Of a DNA stretch of 64,000 bases, positions 14,783 through 23,122 are shown piece by piece. The DNA comes from Hamadaea sp013361475 (GTDB lineage Bacteria; Actinomycetota; Actinomycetes; Mycobacteriales; Micromonosporaceae), in NCBI RefSeq assembly GCF_040654195.1, contig NZ_JBFAHM010000008.1:1-64000 (forward strand), read 5' to 3'. How positions within the stretch are numbered: position 1 is the stretch's first letter; each line of letters begins with the position of its first letter. Under the pieces are notes generated by a model. It was not told the origin of the DNA, ran no database searches, and saw only the letters and a list, made by a program, of their open reading frames with translations. Both the position numbers and the translations under genes were made by a program.

Positions 14783-16330
14783 GTGGTAGACACCCCGACG
14801 CCGGTGCGGCGTACCCCTTTGCTCGGCTTGCTCTTCGCGGTCCCCGCAGTCCTCATGCTCTGCTCCGGATATGTGGTGCCGACCGTGCGGCTGCTGTGGA
14901 CGAGCCTGCACCGCACCGTCTTCTTCCGGGAGGGCGGCGATTTCGTCGGTCTCGACAACTACGGCCGCCTCGACACGATGTTCGGTGGGGGCACTTTCCT
15001 CGCGATCGGACTCGGTCTGGCGACCGGCGCGGTGGCGGTGGTGGGCGGCGGCGGGCTCGCGTACTTCGCGAATCGCGCCGGGCGTGTCGGCCGTCGCTTC
15101 GTCTGGATCGGGTTCGCGCTGCCGGTGGCCGCCCTCTCCGCGGTCGCCATCGCGTCGGCGTGGCAGCTCGCGATCTCCCGGCGGGAGGTCAACGCCTTCC
15201 CCGACGTGGAGCCGGGCTACGCCGTCGTGGTGCTGCTCGCGACGTTCGGCTTGCTCGTCGGCGTCGGCGCGGCGGCGTACCTGCTGGTCTTCCGGTCCGC
15301 GCGCAAGCGTGGGCTCGCCGCCGGTCTGGCCGCGCTGGTCCTGGTCGGCGCCACGCTCGCGGTAACGCTGCAGTCCCTGGCCGCGCCGCTGCTGATCGCC
15401 ACCCGGCGCGAGGACGCGCCGCCCGTGCTCGGCATCTACAACAGCGCGTTCCGGCTGGGCAACCTCGGCGTGTCGGCGGCGGGTTCGGTCGTCCTGCTGC
15501 TCGTGCTCGCCCTGCTCGGTGTGGCGGTCACGGCCGCGGTGGTCTTCGCCCAAGCCCGGCTGGTACGCGTGGAGCAGCCCGAACCGGCGGGGAACCCGGG
15601 ATTCCTCGCGATCACCTTGGTGGTGGGCGGGGGAGCGCTGCTGGTCGGGATCGTCGGCCTGCTGCCGTGGCTGCTCGATCTGGCCGACTTCGGCCGGCTG
15701 CCCGACGGCCCCTTCGAGCCGTGGCTGCTCAGCTGGGGACCGACGCTGATCTCGACGGTCGTCGGAGTCGGCGCGGCGGTGCTGGCCGGCTTCGGCATCG
15801 GCGCGCTGCGCCCGTTGGGCCGCAACAGTCACCTGCTGCTTCTGCCGTTCGCGCCGTGGCTGTTCACCGGGCTCGGCGTCACCATGGTGGACGCGTTCCA
15901 GCATCTGTGGCGGCACGACAGCGACAACTTCCTGTTCGCCTTCCTGCGGGCGATTCCGCCGTCGTCGCTGAACATCCCGGCGTTGGTGCTGAGTGCGGTG
16001 CTGTTCCGCGGTTTGACCACACAGGACAGTCCGGCCCGGTCGTGGCGTACGGCGGCTCCGGTGGTGGGCCTGGTCGCGCTGGTGACCTGGGTCGTGCAGG
16101 CCAACGACGTGATCTGGTCGCTGATCTCGGTCACCGACCCCGGGAACGGCACGATGCCGTACCTGGCGGTCAGCCGGGGCTTCGCGTACAGCTTCGGCGC
16201 CGAGTCGCTGGTCAGCTGGCTCTATCCGATCCCGGGCTACCTGCTGACGGCGGCCGCGATCGCCGTGGTCGGCGTTTTCGTGCTCGACCGGCTGGCGCTG
16301 CACACCGGACCGGAAGATCAGCCCCAGTAG
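14783..16330 (+). CDS. large multi-pass membrane protein resembling a MalF-type sugar ABC permease
   Basis: About 515 residues with ten or more hydrophobic segments. The N-terminal region (LLGLLFAVPAVLMLCSGYVVPTVRLLW is split here only in description: a helix, then PTVRLLWTSLH and FVGLDNYGRL) is the standard opening of MalF-like importer permeases. It is nearly twice the usual 300 residues, and no canonical EAA cytoplasmic loop is recognisable; AIPPSSLNIPALV may be a degenerate one. No binding protein or ATPase lies beside it. The GTG start follows TACGAT by 8 nt. It may be a divergent fusion of two permease halves. Function is unassigned. Confidence 0.6.
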   Translation: MVDTPTPVRRTPLLGLLFAVPAVLMLCSGYVVPTVRLLWTSLHRTVFFREGGDFVGLDNYGRLDTMFGGGTFLAIGLGLATGAVAVVGGGGLAYFANRAGRVGRRFVWIGFALPVAALSAVAIASAWQLAISRREVNAFPDVEPGYAVVVLLATFGLLVGVGAAAYLLVFRSARKRGLAAGLAALVLVGATLAVTLQSLAAPLLIATRREDAPPVLGIYNSAFRLGNLGVSAAGSVVLLLVLALLGVAVTAAVVFAQARLVRVEQPEPAGNPGFLAITLVVGGGALLVGIVGLLPWLLDLADFGRLPDGPFEPWLLSWGPTLISTVVGVGAAVLAGFGIGALRPLGRNSHLLLLPFAPWLFTGLGVTMVDAFQHLWRHDSDNFLFAFLRAIPPSSLNIPALVLSAVLFRGLTTQDSPARSWRTAAPVVGLVALVTWVVQANDVIWSLISVTDPGNGTMPYLAVSRGFAYSFGAESLVSWLYPIPGYLLTAAAIAVVGVFVLDRLALHTGPEDQPQ

Positions 16331-16341
16331 CATGACCCCTC

Positions 16342-17151
16342 GTGGGACGCTATGACGACGTACTCGCCGGGGGCCGACGCCCCCGGCGGGAGATCCCGGT
16401 GCACGAGGCCGAACCGGAGATGGTCGTGGAGGACGCCGACTCCGGCTTCTGCGGAGCCGTCGTCGGCTTCGAGGGTCAGGCCGTCGTCCTGGAGGACCGC
16501 CATGGCAAGCGGCGGCTGTTCCCGCTGGAACCGGCCGCATTCCGGCTCGACGGGGTCATCGTCACGCTCACCCGCCCGGCGCGGTCCACTGCCGACACCG
16601 GGCTCAAGCTGACCGCGTCGGGCTCCGTCGCGGTGGGACCGCAGCGGGCCAGGGTCGCCCGGGCGGGCCGGATCTGGGTCGAGGGACTGCACGACGCCGC
16701 CCTGGTCGAACGCGTCTGGGGCGACGACCTGCGAGTCGAGGGCGTCGTGGTGGAACCCCTCGACGGCGTGGACGACCTGCGGCGCCGGGTCGCCGAGTTC
16801 TCCCCGGGGCCGGACGCCCGGCTCGGCGTACTAGTGGATCATCTGGTGGCCGGGAGCAAGGAGAGCCGCATCGTGGCCGCGGTGACCGACCCCCACGTGC
16901 TCGTGACCGGGCATCCTTATGTGGACGTGTGGCAGGCCGTGAAGCCGGCGGCGGTGGGCATCGCCGCGTGGCCGCAGGTGCCACGCGGCATCCCGTGGAA
17001 AGAGGGGGTGTGCGCGGCGCTCGGCGTGGCCGAGCCCGCGGACCTGTGGCGGCTGATCCTGAGCCGGGTGGACAGCTACCGCGACCTGGAGACGCCGCTC
17101 ATCGGGGCGGTCGAGCGCCTCATCGACTTCGTCACCACCCCGCCCGACTAA
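16342..17151 (+). CDS. DUF3097 family protein
   Basis: A 269-residue cytosolic protein of the actinobacterial DUF3097 family. The beta-rich first half (AVVGFEGQAVVLEDRHGKRRLF) is followed by RIWVEGLHDAALVERVWGDD and VVVEPLDGVDDL, where VEGxxDAxLVE plus a later acidic pair recalls a Toprim-like strand-Glu...Asp arrangement. This resemblance suggests, but does not prove, a nucleic-acid-related role. GTG 16342 lies 8 nt after TAGCAT (16328-16333). A 91-nt dispersed repeat begins 5 nt after its stop. Confidence 0.82.
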   Translation: MGRYDDVLAGGRRPRREIPVHEAEPEMVVEDADSGFCGAVVGFEGQAVVLEDRHGKRRLFPLEPAAFRLDGVIVTLTRPARSTADTGLKLTASGSVAVGPQRARVARAGRIWVEGLHDAALVERVWGDDLRVEGVVVEPLDGVDDLRRRVAEFSPGPDARLGVLVDHLVAGSKESRIVAAVTDPHVLVTGHPYVDVWQAVKPAAVGIAAWPQVPRGIPWKEGVCAALGVAEPADLWRLILSRVDSYRDLETPLIGAVERLIDFVTTPPD

Positions 17152-17155
17152 CCCC

Positions 17156-17246
17156 GCCCTTTCCGCGCGATCATGAACTATCGGCCTTGATCAACCGGTG
17201 TGCCGTGTCCCTGCGGCCCTGATCGACTCCGTAAGCGGGTGATCGA
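17156..17246 (+). repeat. 91-nt dispersed repeat, family 3 copy A
   Basis: Begins GCCCTTTCCGCGCGATCATG and ends TGATCGA. A same-length copy at 58660-58750 matches at roughly four positions in five. Multiple GATC-containing half-palindromes are present. Both copies start within a few nt of a plus-strand stop codon. This one fills the gap between convergent genes. Confidence 0.8.
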
Positions 17247-17249
17247 CGG

Positions 17250-18584
17250 TCAGTCGCCGAGCATCGGCGCGCGGCGGAAGACGAACGTCGCGATGTCCAG
17301 CGCCCCCGGTACGCCGTCCTCGCCCCGCAGGACGGTCAGGATCTCGCCGTCGTGTTCGCCGGTGATCCCGCGCCAGGTGTCCTTGCCCTCGGGCCGGAAG
17401 CGGACCTCGGGCCGGGGCCGGGTCACCGAGACGAGCACGAGCTGGCCCGTCGCCGCGTCGTGCCGGACTTCGTATTCCCGGCCCATCCACCACCAACGGC
17501 CCAGCAGGTCGGCCACGTCGGAGGGCGGCTGCGCGGCCGGCCGCCACGGGGCGATCAGCTCCGGCTCGCCGTCCAGGACCGTCGCCATCATGTCGAAGGC
17601 GAGCCGGCCGAGCGACTTCCCGTGCAGCGTGTACGCGTTCGCGTAGGCGACCACGCCGGTGCGGCTCGGCCGGTGGACGACGAGCGCGGCCAGGTAGCCC
17701 GGCATCGAACCGCCGTGGCCGACATATACGCGGTCGCCCTCGCGGTACAGCTCGATGCCGAGGCCGTGCCCGCCGCTCCAGGTGTCGAGGTCGTTCATCA
17801 CCACGGGCGCGCACATCTCGCGCAGCGTCGCCGGGTCGAGGACGGCCGGGTCGGGATCGGCCAGGAACGCCGCCCATTTCGTCAGGTCGACCGGGGTGGA
17901 CCAGAGCTGACCGGCGGGGGCCATCGCGCCGGTGTCCGAACGCGGCTCCTCGCGCAGCGTGTCCAGCCACGGGTGCACGACGTAGCCGGGGGCGAACGGA
18001 TCGGCCGGGTGGTAGCTGGTGCGGGTCATCCCGAGGGGCGTGAGCAGGCGCTGCTGGAGCAGTTCGGCCCAGGTGAGCCCGGTGACCCGGTGCAGCACCG
18101 CCCCGAGCAACCCGTACGCGAGATTGGAGTAGTGGTAGCCGTGGTGCGGCGCCAGGGCCAGCTTCTCCGGCGTCAACGCCGCCAGCAACTGGTCGATGTC
18201 ACCGCCGTCGGTGCGCTCCCACCAGGCCCCGTCCGGCTCCCGCTGCAGCCCGGCCGCGTGCGCGAGCAGGTGCCGGAGGGTCACGTTGCTGCCGACCGGC
18301 GTACCCGGCAGGTGCCGGTAAAGCAGGTCGTCGAGGGACAGCAGACCTTGGTCGCGCAGCTGGAGGAGCAGGACGGCGGTCATCGTCTTGGAGATCGAGC
18401 CGATCCGGAACTGGACGTTCGCCACCGAGGCGCCGTCGGCCGGGCGCTCCAGGACCGTGCCGGCGCCGGCCACATGGGCCAGTTCTCCGGCCCGCACGAC
18501 GGCGGCGGCCACACAGGGCGCGCGTCCGGCCGCCTGAGCATGGGCCACCAGCTGGTCGAGGGCGAGCGAGGTCTGCGGCAGCAA
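17250..18584 (-). CDS. serine hydrolase, beta-lactamase/DD-peptidase (class C) family
   Basis: A 444-residue member of the class C beta-lactamase / D-aminopeptidase family. The catalytic SISK (nucleophile Ser, general-base Lys) lies near residue 58, YSNLAYG (YxN) near residue 150 and YVGHGGSMPGY (HxG) near 290, followed by a C-terminal lipocalin-like beta domain. There is no signal peptide, so it is probably cytosolic, unlike true beta-lactamases. TTG 18584 is preceded by GGAGGTG with ideal spacing. It is divergent from nfeD. Members act as esterases, peptidases or transferases; the substrate is not predictable. Confidence 0.85.
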   Translation of the reverse strand: MLPQTSLALDQLVAHAQAAGRAPCVAAAVVRAGELAHVAGAGTVLERPADGASVANVQFRIGSISKTMTAVLLLQLRDQGLLSLDDLLYRHLPGTPVGSNVTLRHLLAHAAGLQREPDGAWWERTDGGDIDQLLAALTPEKLALAPHHGYHYSNLAYGLLGAVLHRVTGLTWAELLQQRLLTPLGMTRTSYHPADPFAPGYVVHPWLDTLREEPRSDTGAMAPAGQLWSTPVDLTKWAAFLADPDPAVLDPATLREMCAPVVMNDLDTWSGGHGLGIELYREGDRVYVGHGGSMPGYLAALVVHRPSRTGVVAYANAYTLHGKSLGRLAFDMMATVLDGEPELIAPWRPAAQPPSDVADLLGRWWWMGREYEVRHDAATGQLVLVSVTRPRPEVRFRPEGKDTWRGITGEHDGEILTVLRGEDGVPGALDIATFVFRRAPMLGD

Positions 18585-18760
18585 CGGGGCACCTCCGGGT
18601 TCGACGGGTTGTGCGGTGTTCGTCCGATCAACGCCGCGCCGACGCTAGCCGTTATCACGATCGCCGGAACGGCCGGGTGGGGTAAGTCCGAACGGCCCAC
18701 CCCGGGCAGCAGATGCGGGCCGGGCTTACGCGGCTTGCTCCGGCATGCCACGATCATGCT

Positions 18761-19192
18761 GTGGAGAGTTGGGGATGGTGGCTGATCGCCACCGGAGCGC
18801 TCGTCGTCGGCGAGCTCTTCATGGGCGACTTCGTGCTGCTCATGCTGGCCGCGGGCGCGGCCGCCGCGGCTCTGGCCGGTGTGCTGGGGCTCGGTGTCGT
18901 GGGCGAACTGCTGGTCTTCGCGGTCGTGTCGGGGCTCGCGCTGTTCTTCGTGCGGCCGTGGATCAAGAACCGGTTCTATCGCAGCTCACACCAGGTCAAG
19001 ATCGGCGTCTCGACCATCCTCGGCTCCGAGGCGGTCGTCATGGAGCGGGTCGACGTCGAGAACGGCCAGGTCAACCTGAGCGGTGAGCTGTGGCGGGCGC
19101 GGCCCTACGACGCCTCCCGGGCGTACGAGCCGGGCGAACGCGTCCGCGTGATCGAGGTAGACGGAGCCACCTTGAAGGTGGGGAAGGACTGA
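18761..19192 (+). CDS. NfeD-like membrane protein
   Basis: A 143-residue short-form NfeD protein: two or three membrane helices (ATGALVVGELFMGDFVLLMLAA is one stretch of them, residues about 8-60) and a C-terminal OB-fold beginning near LGSEAVVMERVDVENGQV. NfeD proteins partner with SPFH proteins in membrane microdomains, and the next gene encodes one. The GTG at 18761 follows CACGAT by 6 nt; the longer frame from 18713 is not needed. The TGA of this gene is 1 nt before the ATG of the SPFH gene. Confidence 0.85.
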   Translation: MESWGWWLIATGALVVGELFMGDFVLLMLAAGAAAAALAGVLGLGVVGELLVFAVVSGLALFFVRPWIKNRFYRSSHQVKIGVSTILGSEAVVMERVDVENGQVNLSGELWRARPYDASRAYEPGERVRVIEVDGATLKVGKD

Positions 19193-19193
19193 C

Positions 19194-20258
19194 ATGGACA
19201 ACCCAGTCACGGTGTTTCTGTATCTCGTCATCGGGATCGTCGCGCTGATCGTCGTCATCACCCTGCTGCGCTCGGTACGCCAGGTGCCGCAGCAGCGCAA
19301 CGACGTCGTCGAGCGGCTCGGCAAGTACCACCGGACCCTGACGCCCGGCCTCAACATCCTGGTGCCGTTCATCGACGCCGTACGCACCAAGGTGGACCTC
19401 CGCGAGCAGGTGGTCAGCTTCCCGCCGCAGCCGGTGATCACCTCCGACAACCTCGTGGTCTCCATCGACACGGTGCTCTACTTCAAGGTCGTCGACCCGG
19501 TGAAGGCGACTTACGAGATCGCCAACTTCCTCCAGGCGATCGAGCAGCTGACCGTCACGACGCTGCGTAACGTCATCGGCTCGATGGACCTCGAGCGTGC
19601 TCTGACCAGCCGCGAGGAGGTCAACCGGCACCTGTCGGTCGTCCTCGACGAGACCACCGGCCGCTGGGGCGTCAAGGTGACCCGGGTCGAGATCAAGGCG
19701 ATCGAGCCGCCGCCCAGCATCCGCGACTCGATGGAGAAGCAGATGCGGGCCGAGCGGGACCGCCGCGCGGCCATCCTGACCGCCGAGGGTCACAAGCAGT
19801 CGCAGATCCTCACCGCCGAAGGTGAGAAGCAGGCCGCGGTGCTCCGCGCCGACGGTGAGCGGCAGGCTCGCATCCTGCAGGCGGCCGGTCAGGCCAAGGC
19901 GATCGAGACGGTCGTCAGCGCCATCCACGCCGCCGACATGGACAGCACCGTCATGGCGTACCAGTACCTTCAGGCGCTGCCGCAGATCGCCCAGGGCGCC
20001 TCGAACAAGCTCTGGATCGTCCCGGCCGAGCTGAGCCGGGCCCTTGAGGGCATCAGCAACGCCTTCGGCGGGCTCCACCCGCCGGTTCCGGCGTCGGAGC
20101 GCCCGGCGCGTCCGGCCGCGACCGTGGACACCACCGAGGTCGTCGAGGCGGCCCAGAAGGCGGCGGACGAGGTCGCCAAGATCGAGGACGAGGCGAAGGC
20201 GGCCGGCGAGGCGGCCTCCGGGCAGACCCCGCCGACCGGCGAGGCCCCCAAAGCCTGA
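19194..20258 (+). CDS. SPFH/band-7 (stomatin-like) membrane scaffold protein
   Basis: A 354-residue stomatin/prohibitin-type protein. One N-terminal membrane helix (residues 5-25) leads into the SPFH domain (QVPQQRNDVVERLGKYHRTL, ITSDNLVVSIDTVLYFKV, NVIGSMDLERALTSREEVN). A long Ala/Glu/Gln-rich coiled coil (ILTAEGEKQAAVLRADGERQ) and a Pro/Ala tail follow. It should oligomerise on the inner face of the membrane and organise lipid microdomains together with the NfeD-like protein. The stop of nfeD and this start are adjacent, so they are co-translated. The C-terminal 60 residues are low complexity. Confidence 0.92.
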   Translation: MDNPVTVFLYLVIGIVALIVVITLLRSVRQVPQQRNDVVERLGKYHRTLTPGLNILVPFIDAVRTKVDLREQVVSFPPQPVITSDNLVVSIDTVLYFKVVDPVKATYEIANFLQAIEQLTVTTLRNVIGSMDLERALTSREEVNRHLSVVLDETTGRWGVKVTRVEIKAIEPPPSIRDSMEKQMRAERDRRAAILTAEGHKQSQILTAEGEKQAAVLRADGERQARILQAAGQAKAIETVVSAIHAADMDSTVMAYQYLQALPQIAQGASNKLWIVPAELSRALEGISNAFGGLHPPVPASERPARPAATVDTTEVVEAAQKAADEVAKIEDEAKAAGEAASGQTPPTGEAPKA

Positions 20259-20264
20259 CACGCT

Positions 20265-20304
20265 GACGCCTCAGGCTTCTGCGCTGGATCAGGCTTCTGC
20301 GCTG
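20265..20304 (+). repeat. short tandem duplication leading into the 54-nt repeat
   Basis: CAGGCTTCTGCGCTGGAT occurs twice in tandem (18-nt unit) directly before the family 1 palindrome; the start of that palindrome looks like a third, diverged unit. Confidence 0.6.
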
Positions 20305-20358
20305 GATCAGGGTTCCGGGTCGTATCTTGACCCAAGATTCGACCGAGAACCCTGATCC
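20305..20358. repeat. 54-nt palindromic repeat, family 1 copy B
   Basis: A long hairpin made of GGATCAGGGTTC / GAACCCTGATCC, GGTCG / CGACC and ATCTTG / CAAGAT segments around a 3-nt loop. It has the same length as copy A (4490-4543). Where copy A pairs GGGATC with GATCCC, this copy pairs GGGTTC with GAACCC. Confidence 0.85.
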
Positions 20359-20428
20359 GGCGGGCAACGAACGAGCGCGGGTCCGCCACGGCGGCCCGCG
20401 CTTTCCGCGTACCGGGCAGAATGGCGGC

Positions 20429-21232
20429 GTGGAGCTGATCACCGACCCGGCCGACGAGCGCATCGCCGACTATCGGGCGCTGACCGATCTGGAGCTGCGG
20501 ACCCGCTGGGAGCCGCCGAACGGATTGTTCATCGCCGAAGGGGAACTCGTCCTGCGCCGGGCGCTGGCCGCCGGCTACCGGCCGCGGAGCGTACTGGTGG
20601 AGGCGAAGCGGGCCGGGCAACTGGCCGACCTGGCCCAGGGCGGCCTGGGGGAGGCCGCGGTCTACGGCGCGGACGCCGCCCTGCTGCAGCAGATCACCGG
20701 CTTCCACGTGCACCGCGGCGTGCTGGCCAGCTTCCACCGCAAGCCGCTGCCGAGCGTCGCCGAGGTGCTCGCGCAGGCCCGGCGGGTGGTGGTCCTCGAA
20801 GACATCAACAATCACACCAACATCGGCGCGATCTTCCGGGGCGTGGCCGCGCTCGGCATGGACGCCGTGCTGCTCTCGCCTACCTGCGCCGACCCGCTCT
20901 ACCGGCGCAGCGTACGGGTCAGCATGGGCGAGGTCTTCGCCATCCCGTACGCCACCCTCGACCCCTGGCCGCAGGGGCTCGACGTGCTGCGTACGGCCGG
21001 GTTCACGGTGTTGGCGATGACCCCGGCGGCCGACGCCGTCTCGCTGCACGAGCTGACCGCCGACCAGCGCCGGAGACCCGCGCTGCTGTTGGGAGCGGAG
21101 GGGCCGGGGCTGACCGCGGAGGCGCTCAAGGCGAGCGACGCCCGGGTGGTCATTCCGATGCACCGGGGCGTCGACTCGCTCAACGTGGCCGCCGCGACCG
21201 CCGTCGCCTGCTGGGAGCTGACGAGGCCATGA
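20429..21232 (+). CDS. TrmH/SpoU family RNA 2'-O-methyltransferase
   Basis: About 267 residues. An N-terminal substrate-binding domain (FIAEGELVLRRALAAG) precedes the SPOUT methyltransferase with its three motifs: EDINNHTNIGAIFRGVAALG (motif 1 Asn/Arg), LLLGAEGPGL (motif 2) and IPMHRGVDSLNVAAATAVA (motif 3). The trefoil knot binds S-adenosylmethionine and methylates a ribose 2'-OH of rRNA or tRNA; the target nucleotide is unknown. The frame opens at 20327 inside the palindromic repeat, but GTG 20429 follows CAGAAT by 6 nt and begins at the conserved region. Confidence 0.9.
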   Translation: MELITDPADERIADYRALTDLELRTRWEPPNGLFIAEGELVLRRALAAGYRPRSVLVEAKRAGQLADLAQGGLGEAAVYGADAALLQQITGFHVHRGVLASFHRKPLPSVAEVLAQARRVVVLEDINNHTNIGAIFRGVAALGMDAVLLSPTCADPLYRRSVRVSMGEVFAIPYATLDPWPQGLDVLRTAGFTVLAMTPAADAVSLHELTADQRRRPALLLGAEGPGLTAEALKASDARVVIPMHRGVDSLNVAAATAVACWELTRP

Positions 21233-21254
21233 CCGGCCGCAGGACGGTGATCGC

Positions 21255-23006
21255 ATGACCGCGCCCGGATACCCGACCGTACGCGAGGTCGTCGCGCTCG
21301 ACGCGATGCAGGTCGGGTCGCCGCGCGTGGTCGCCGGGGCCGAGCACCTCGACCGGGCGGTCCGCTGGGTGCACTCCTCGGAGGTGCCTGACATCGCCAG
21401 TCTGCTCCGGGGCGGGGAACTGGTGCTCACCACCGGGATCGGCCTGCCGGCTGACGACGACGGCATCCGGGCGTTCATCCGGGAGCTCTCCGAGGTGGGC
21501 GTGTCCGGCCTGGTGGTCGAGCTGGGCCGGCGCTATCCCTCGACGGTTCCCCGAGTGATGGCGACCGCGGCCGAGAAGCTCGGGCTGCCCCTGGTCGAGC
21601 TGCGGCGGCCGACTCCCTTCGTGCAGATCACCGAAGCCGTCCACGCCCGGATCGTCGACGCCCAGCTGACCGAGCTGCGGGCGACCGAGGAGATCCACCA
21701 GCGGTTCACCGAGCTGAGCGTCGAGGGCGCCGAACCGGCCGAGGTCGTGCACCAGGCGGCGCAGCTGTCCGGCTGCCCCGTGGTCCTGGAGAACCTCGGC
21801 CGTAAGGTCCTCGCCTTCGACGCGGCCGGCGGTCGTGCCGAACCCCTCCTGGACGGCTGGGAGCAACACTCCCGCCAGGTACGCGTGACCGGCCGGACGG
21901 GCTTCGACCGGGACGCGGGGTGGCTGGTCACCATGGTCGGCGCCCGGGGGCAGGACTGGGGCCGGCTGCTGCTGCGCTGGTCGGCCGACGGACCGCCGCC
22001 GACCCGGCTGACGATCCTGCTGGAGCGGGCCGCCTCCACGCTCGCCCTGGGCCGGTTGATCCGGCGCGACGAGGAGGGGCTGGAACGGCAGTTGCACGGC
22101 ACGCTGCTGGCCGCCCTGCTCGACCACAGCCTGCCGGTGGACGAGGTCGCCCTGCGGGCGAGGGCGCTCGGGGTGACCGTCGACCGGCGACGGCTCATCG
22201 GCGTCGTCATCCGGCCCCTGTCCGGCCGGGGAGACTTCGCCAACCGGGGAGACCTACCGAACCGGGGGGATCTGTCGAACCGGGCCGACCCCTCCAACCG
22301 GGGAGACCTGTCCCGTCGGGCTGATCTGTCCCATCGGGCGGATCGGGACGGGGAGAAGAGCGACGTCACCGCCGCCCAGGCGCGGCTACGCGATCTCGCC
22401 GACGCCGCGACGCAGGGCGTACGCGAGGCGAAGCTGGCCGGGCTGACCGGGGTGCTCGACGACCACGTGGTCGGAGTGCTGCTGGCGGTGAAGTCCGCCG
22501 CCGACGAGGATGCCGCGCTGGAACGGTTCGCGACGGCGTTGCGCCGGGGGCGGGAGGAGGTCCTCGTCGCAGCGGGGTCCGGTGTGGACAGTCTGCGGGA
22601 GGCACGCCGGTCGCTCGTGGAGGCCCGTCAGGTCGCCGACGCCGCCCGGCATGACACCCCCAGCTCCGTACCGGTGCTGCGACTGCCGAACGTCGGGCTG
22701 GCCGGGCTCCTGCACCTGCTGCGGGACGAGCCCCGGTTGCAGACCTTCGTCGAACGGCAGCTCGGGGCGTTGCTGGCGTACGACGCGAAGCATCCCCGCG
22801 ACCCGCTCCTGCCGACGCTGCGGATCTACCTGGAGTCCGGGCGCAACAAGTCCATCGCCGCGTCCGCCGCGCACCTGTCGCGGCCGGCCTTCTACGAGCG
22901 GTTGGCACGGATCGGCCGGGTCCTCGGCGTCGACCTCGACTCGGTCACGGCGTGCCTCTCGCTGCACGTCGCTCTCCTGGCGTGGGAGGCGATCCGCTCG
23001 GAGTAG
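21255..23006 (+). CDS. PucR-family transcriptional regulator with an internal hexapeptide repeat
   Basis: A 583-residue regulator. The PucR N-terminal domain (VREVVALDAMQVGSPRVVAG to about residue 125) is followed by a GGDEF-derived/CdaR-like middle. The C-terminal helix-turn-helix (LRIYLESGRNKSIAASAAHL, SRPAFYERLARI) is of the PucR HTH_30 type. These proteins activate nitrogenous-compound catabolism genes in response to an effector. Residues about 325-365 are an unusual tandem array of NRGDLS-like hexapeptides (22228-22345), inserted before the middle domain ends. The neighbouring aminotransferase and MmsA genes are the likely targets. Confidence 0.88.
   Translation: MTAPGYPTVREVVALDAMQVGSPRVVAGAEHLDRAVRWVHSSEVPDIASLLRGGELVLTTGIGLPADDDGIRAFIRELSEVGVSGLVVELGRRYPSTVPRVMATAAEKLGLPLVELRRPTPFVQITEAVHARIVDAQLTELRATEEIHQRFTELSVEGAEPAEVVHQAAQLSGCPVVLENLGRKVLAFDAAGGRAEPLLDGWEQHSRQVRVTGRTGFDRDAGWLVTMVGARGQDWGRLLLRWSADGPPPTRLTILLERAASTLALGRLIRRDEEGLERQLHGTLLAALLDHSLPVDEVALRARALGVTVDRRRLIGVVIRPLSGRGDFANRGDLPNRGDLSNRADPSNRGDLSRRADLSHRADRDGEKSDVTAAQARLRDLADAATQGVREAKLAGLTGVLDDHVVGVLLAVKSAADEDAALERFATALRRGREEVLVAAGSGVDSLREARRSLVEARQVADAARHDTPSSVPVLRLPNVGLAGLLHLLRDEPRLQTFVERQLGALLAYDAKHPRDPLLPTLRIYLESGRNKSIAASAAHLSRPAFYERLARIGRVLGVDLDSVTACLSLHVALLAWEAIRSE
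22228..22345 (+). repeat. imperfect 18-nt tandem repeat inside the pucR-type gene
   Basis: Six or seven units of about 18 nt related to AACCGGGGAGACCTGTCG encode Asn-Arg-Gly-Asp-Leu-Ser-like hexapeptides. The phase keeps the frame open, so expansion or contraction would not break the gene. Confidence 0.7.
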
Positions 23007-23012
23007 CCGAGG

Positions 23013-23122
23013 CGCGGCCCAGGAGTGCAGGCCAGGGTCATGCGGCTCACGAGCAGGCCAGGGTCACGCGGCCCGGGAGTGCAGGCCAGGGTCACGCGGC
23101 CCGGGAGTGCGGGCCAGGGTCA
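23013..23122 (+). repeat. four tandem 26-28 nt repeats between pucR and the GNAT gene
   Basis: Units at 23013-23040, 23041-23066, 23067-23094 and 23095-23122 share GGAGTGCAGGCCAGGGTCA or close variants. The last unit supplies the stop codon of the convergent GNAT gene. Confidence 0.75.

Noticed and set aside
23013..23122. Tandem units considered as a CRISPR array
   Set aside because: Units are directly adjacent without spacers and no cas gene is present.
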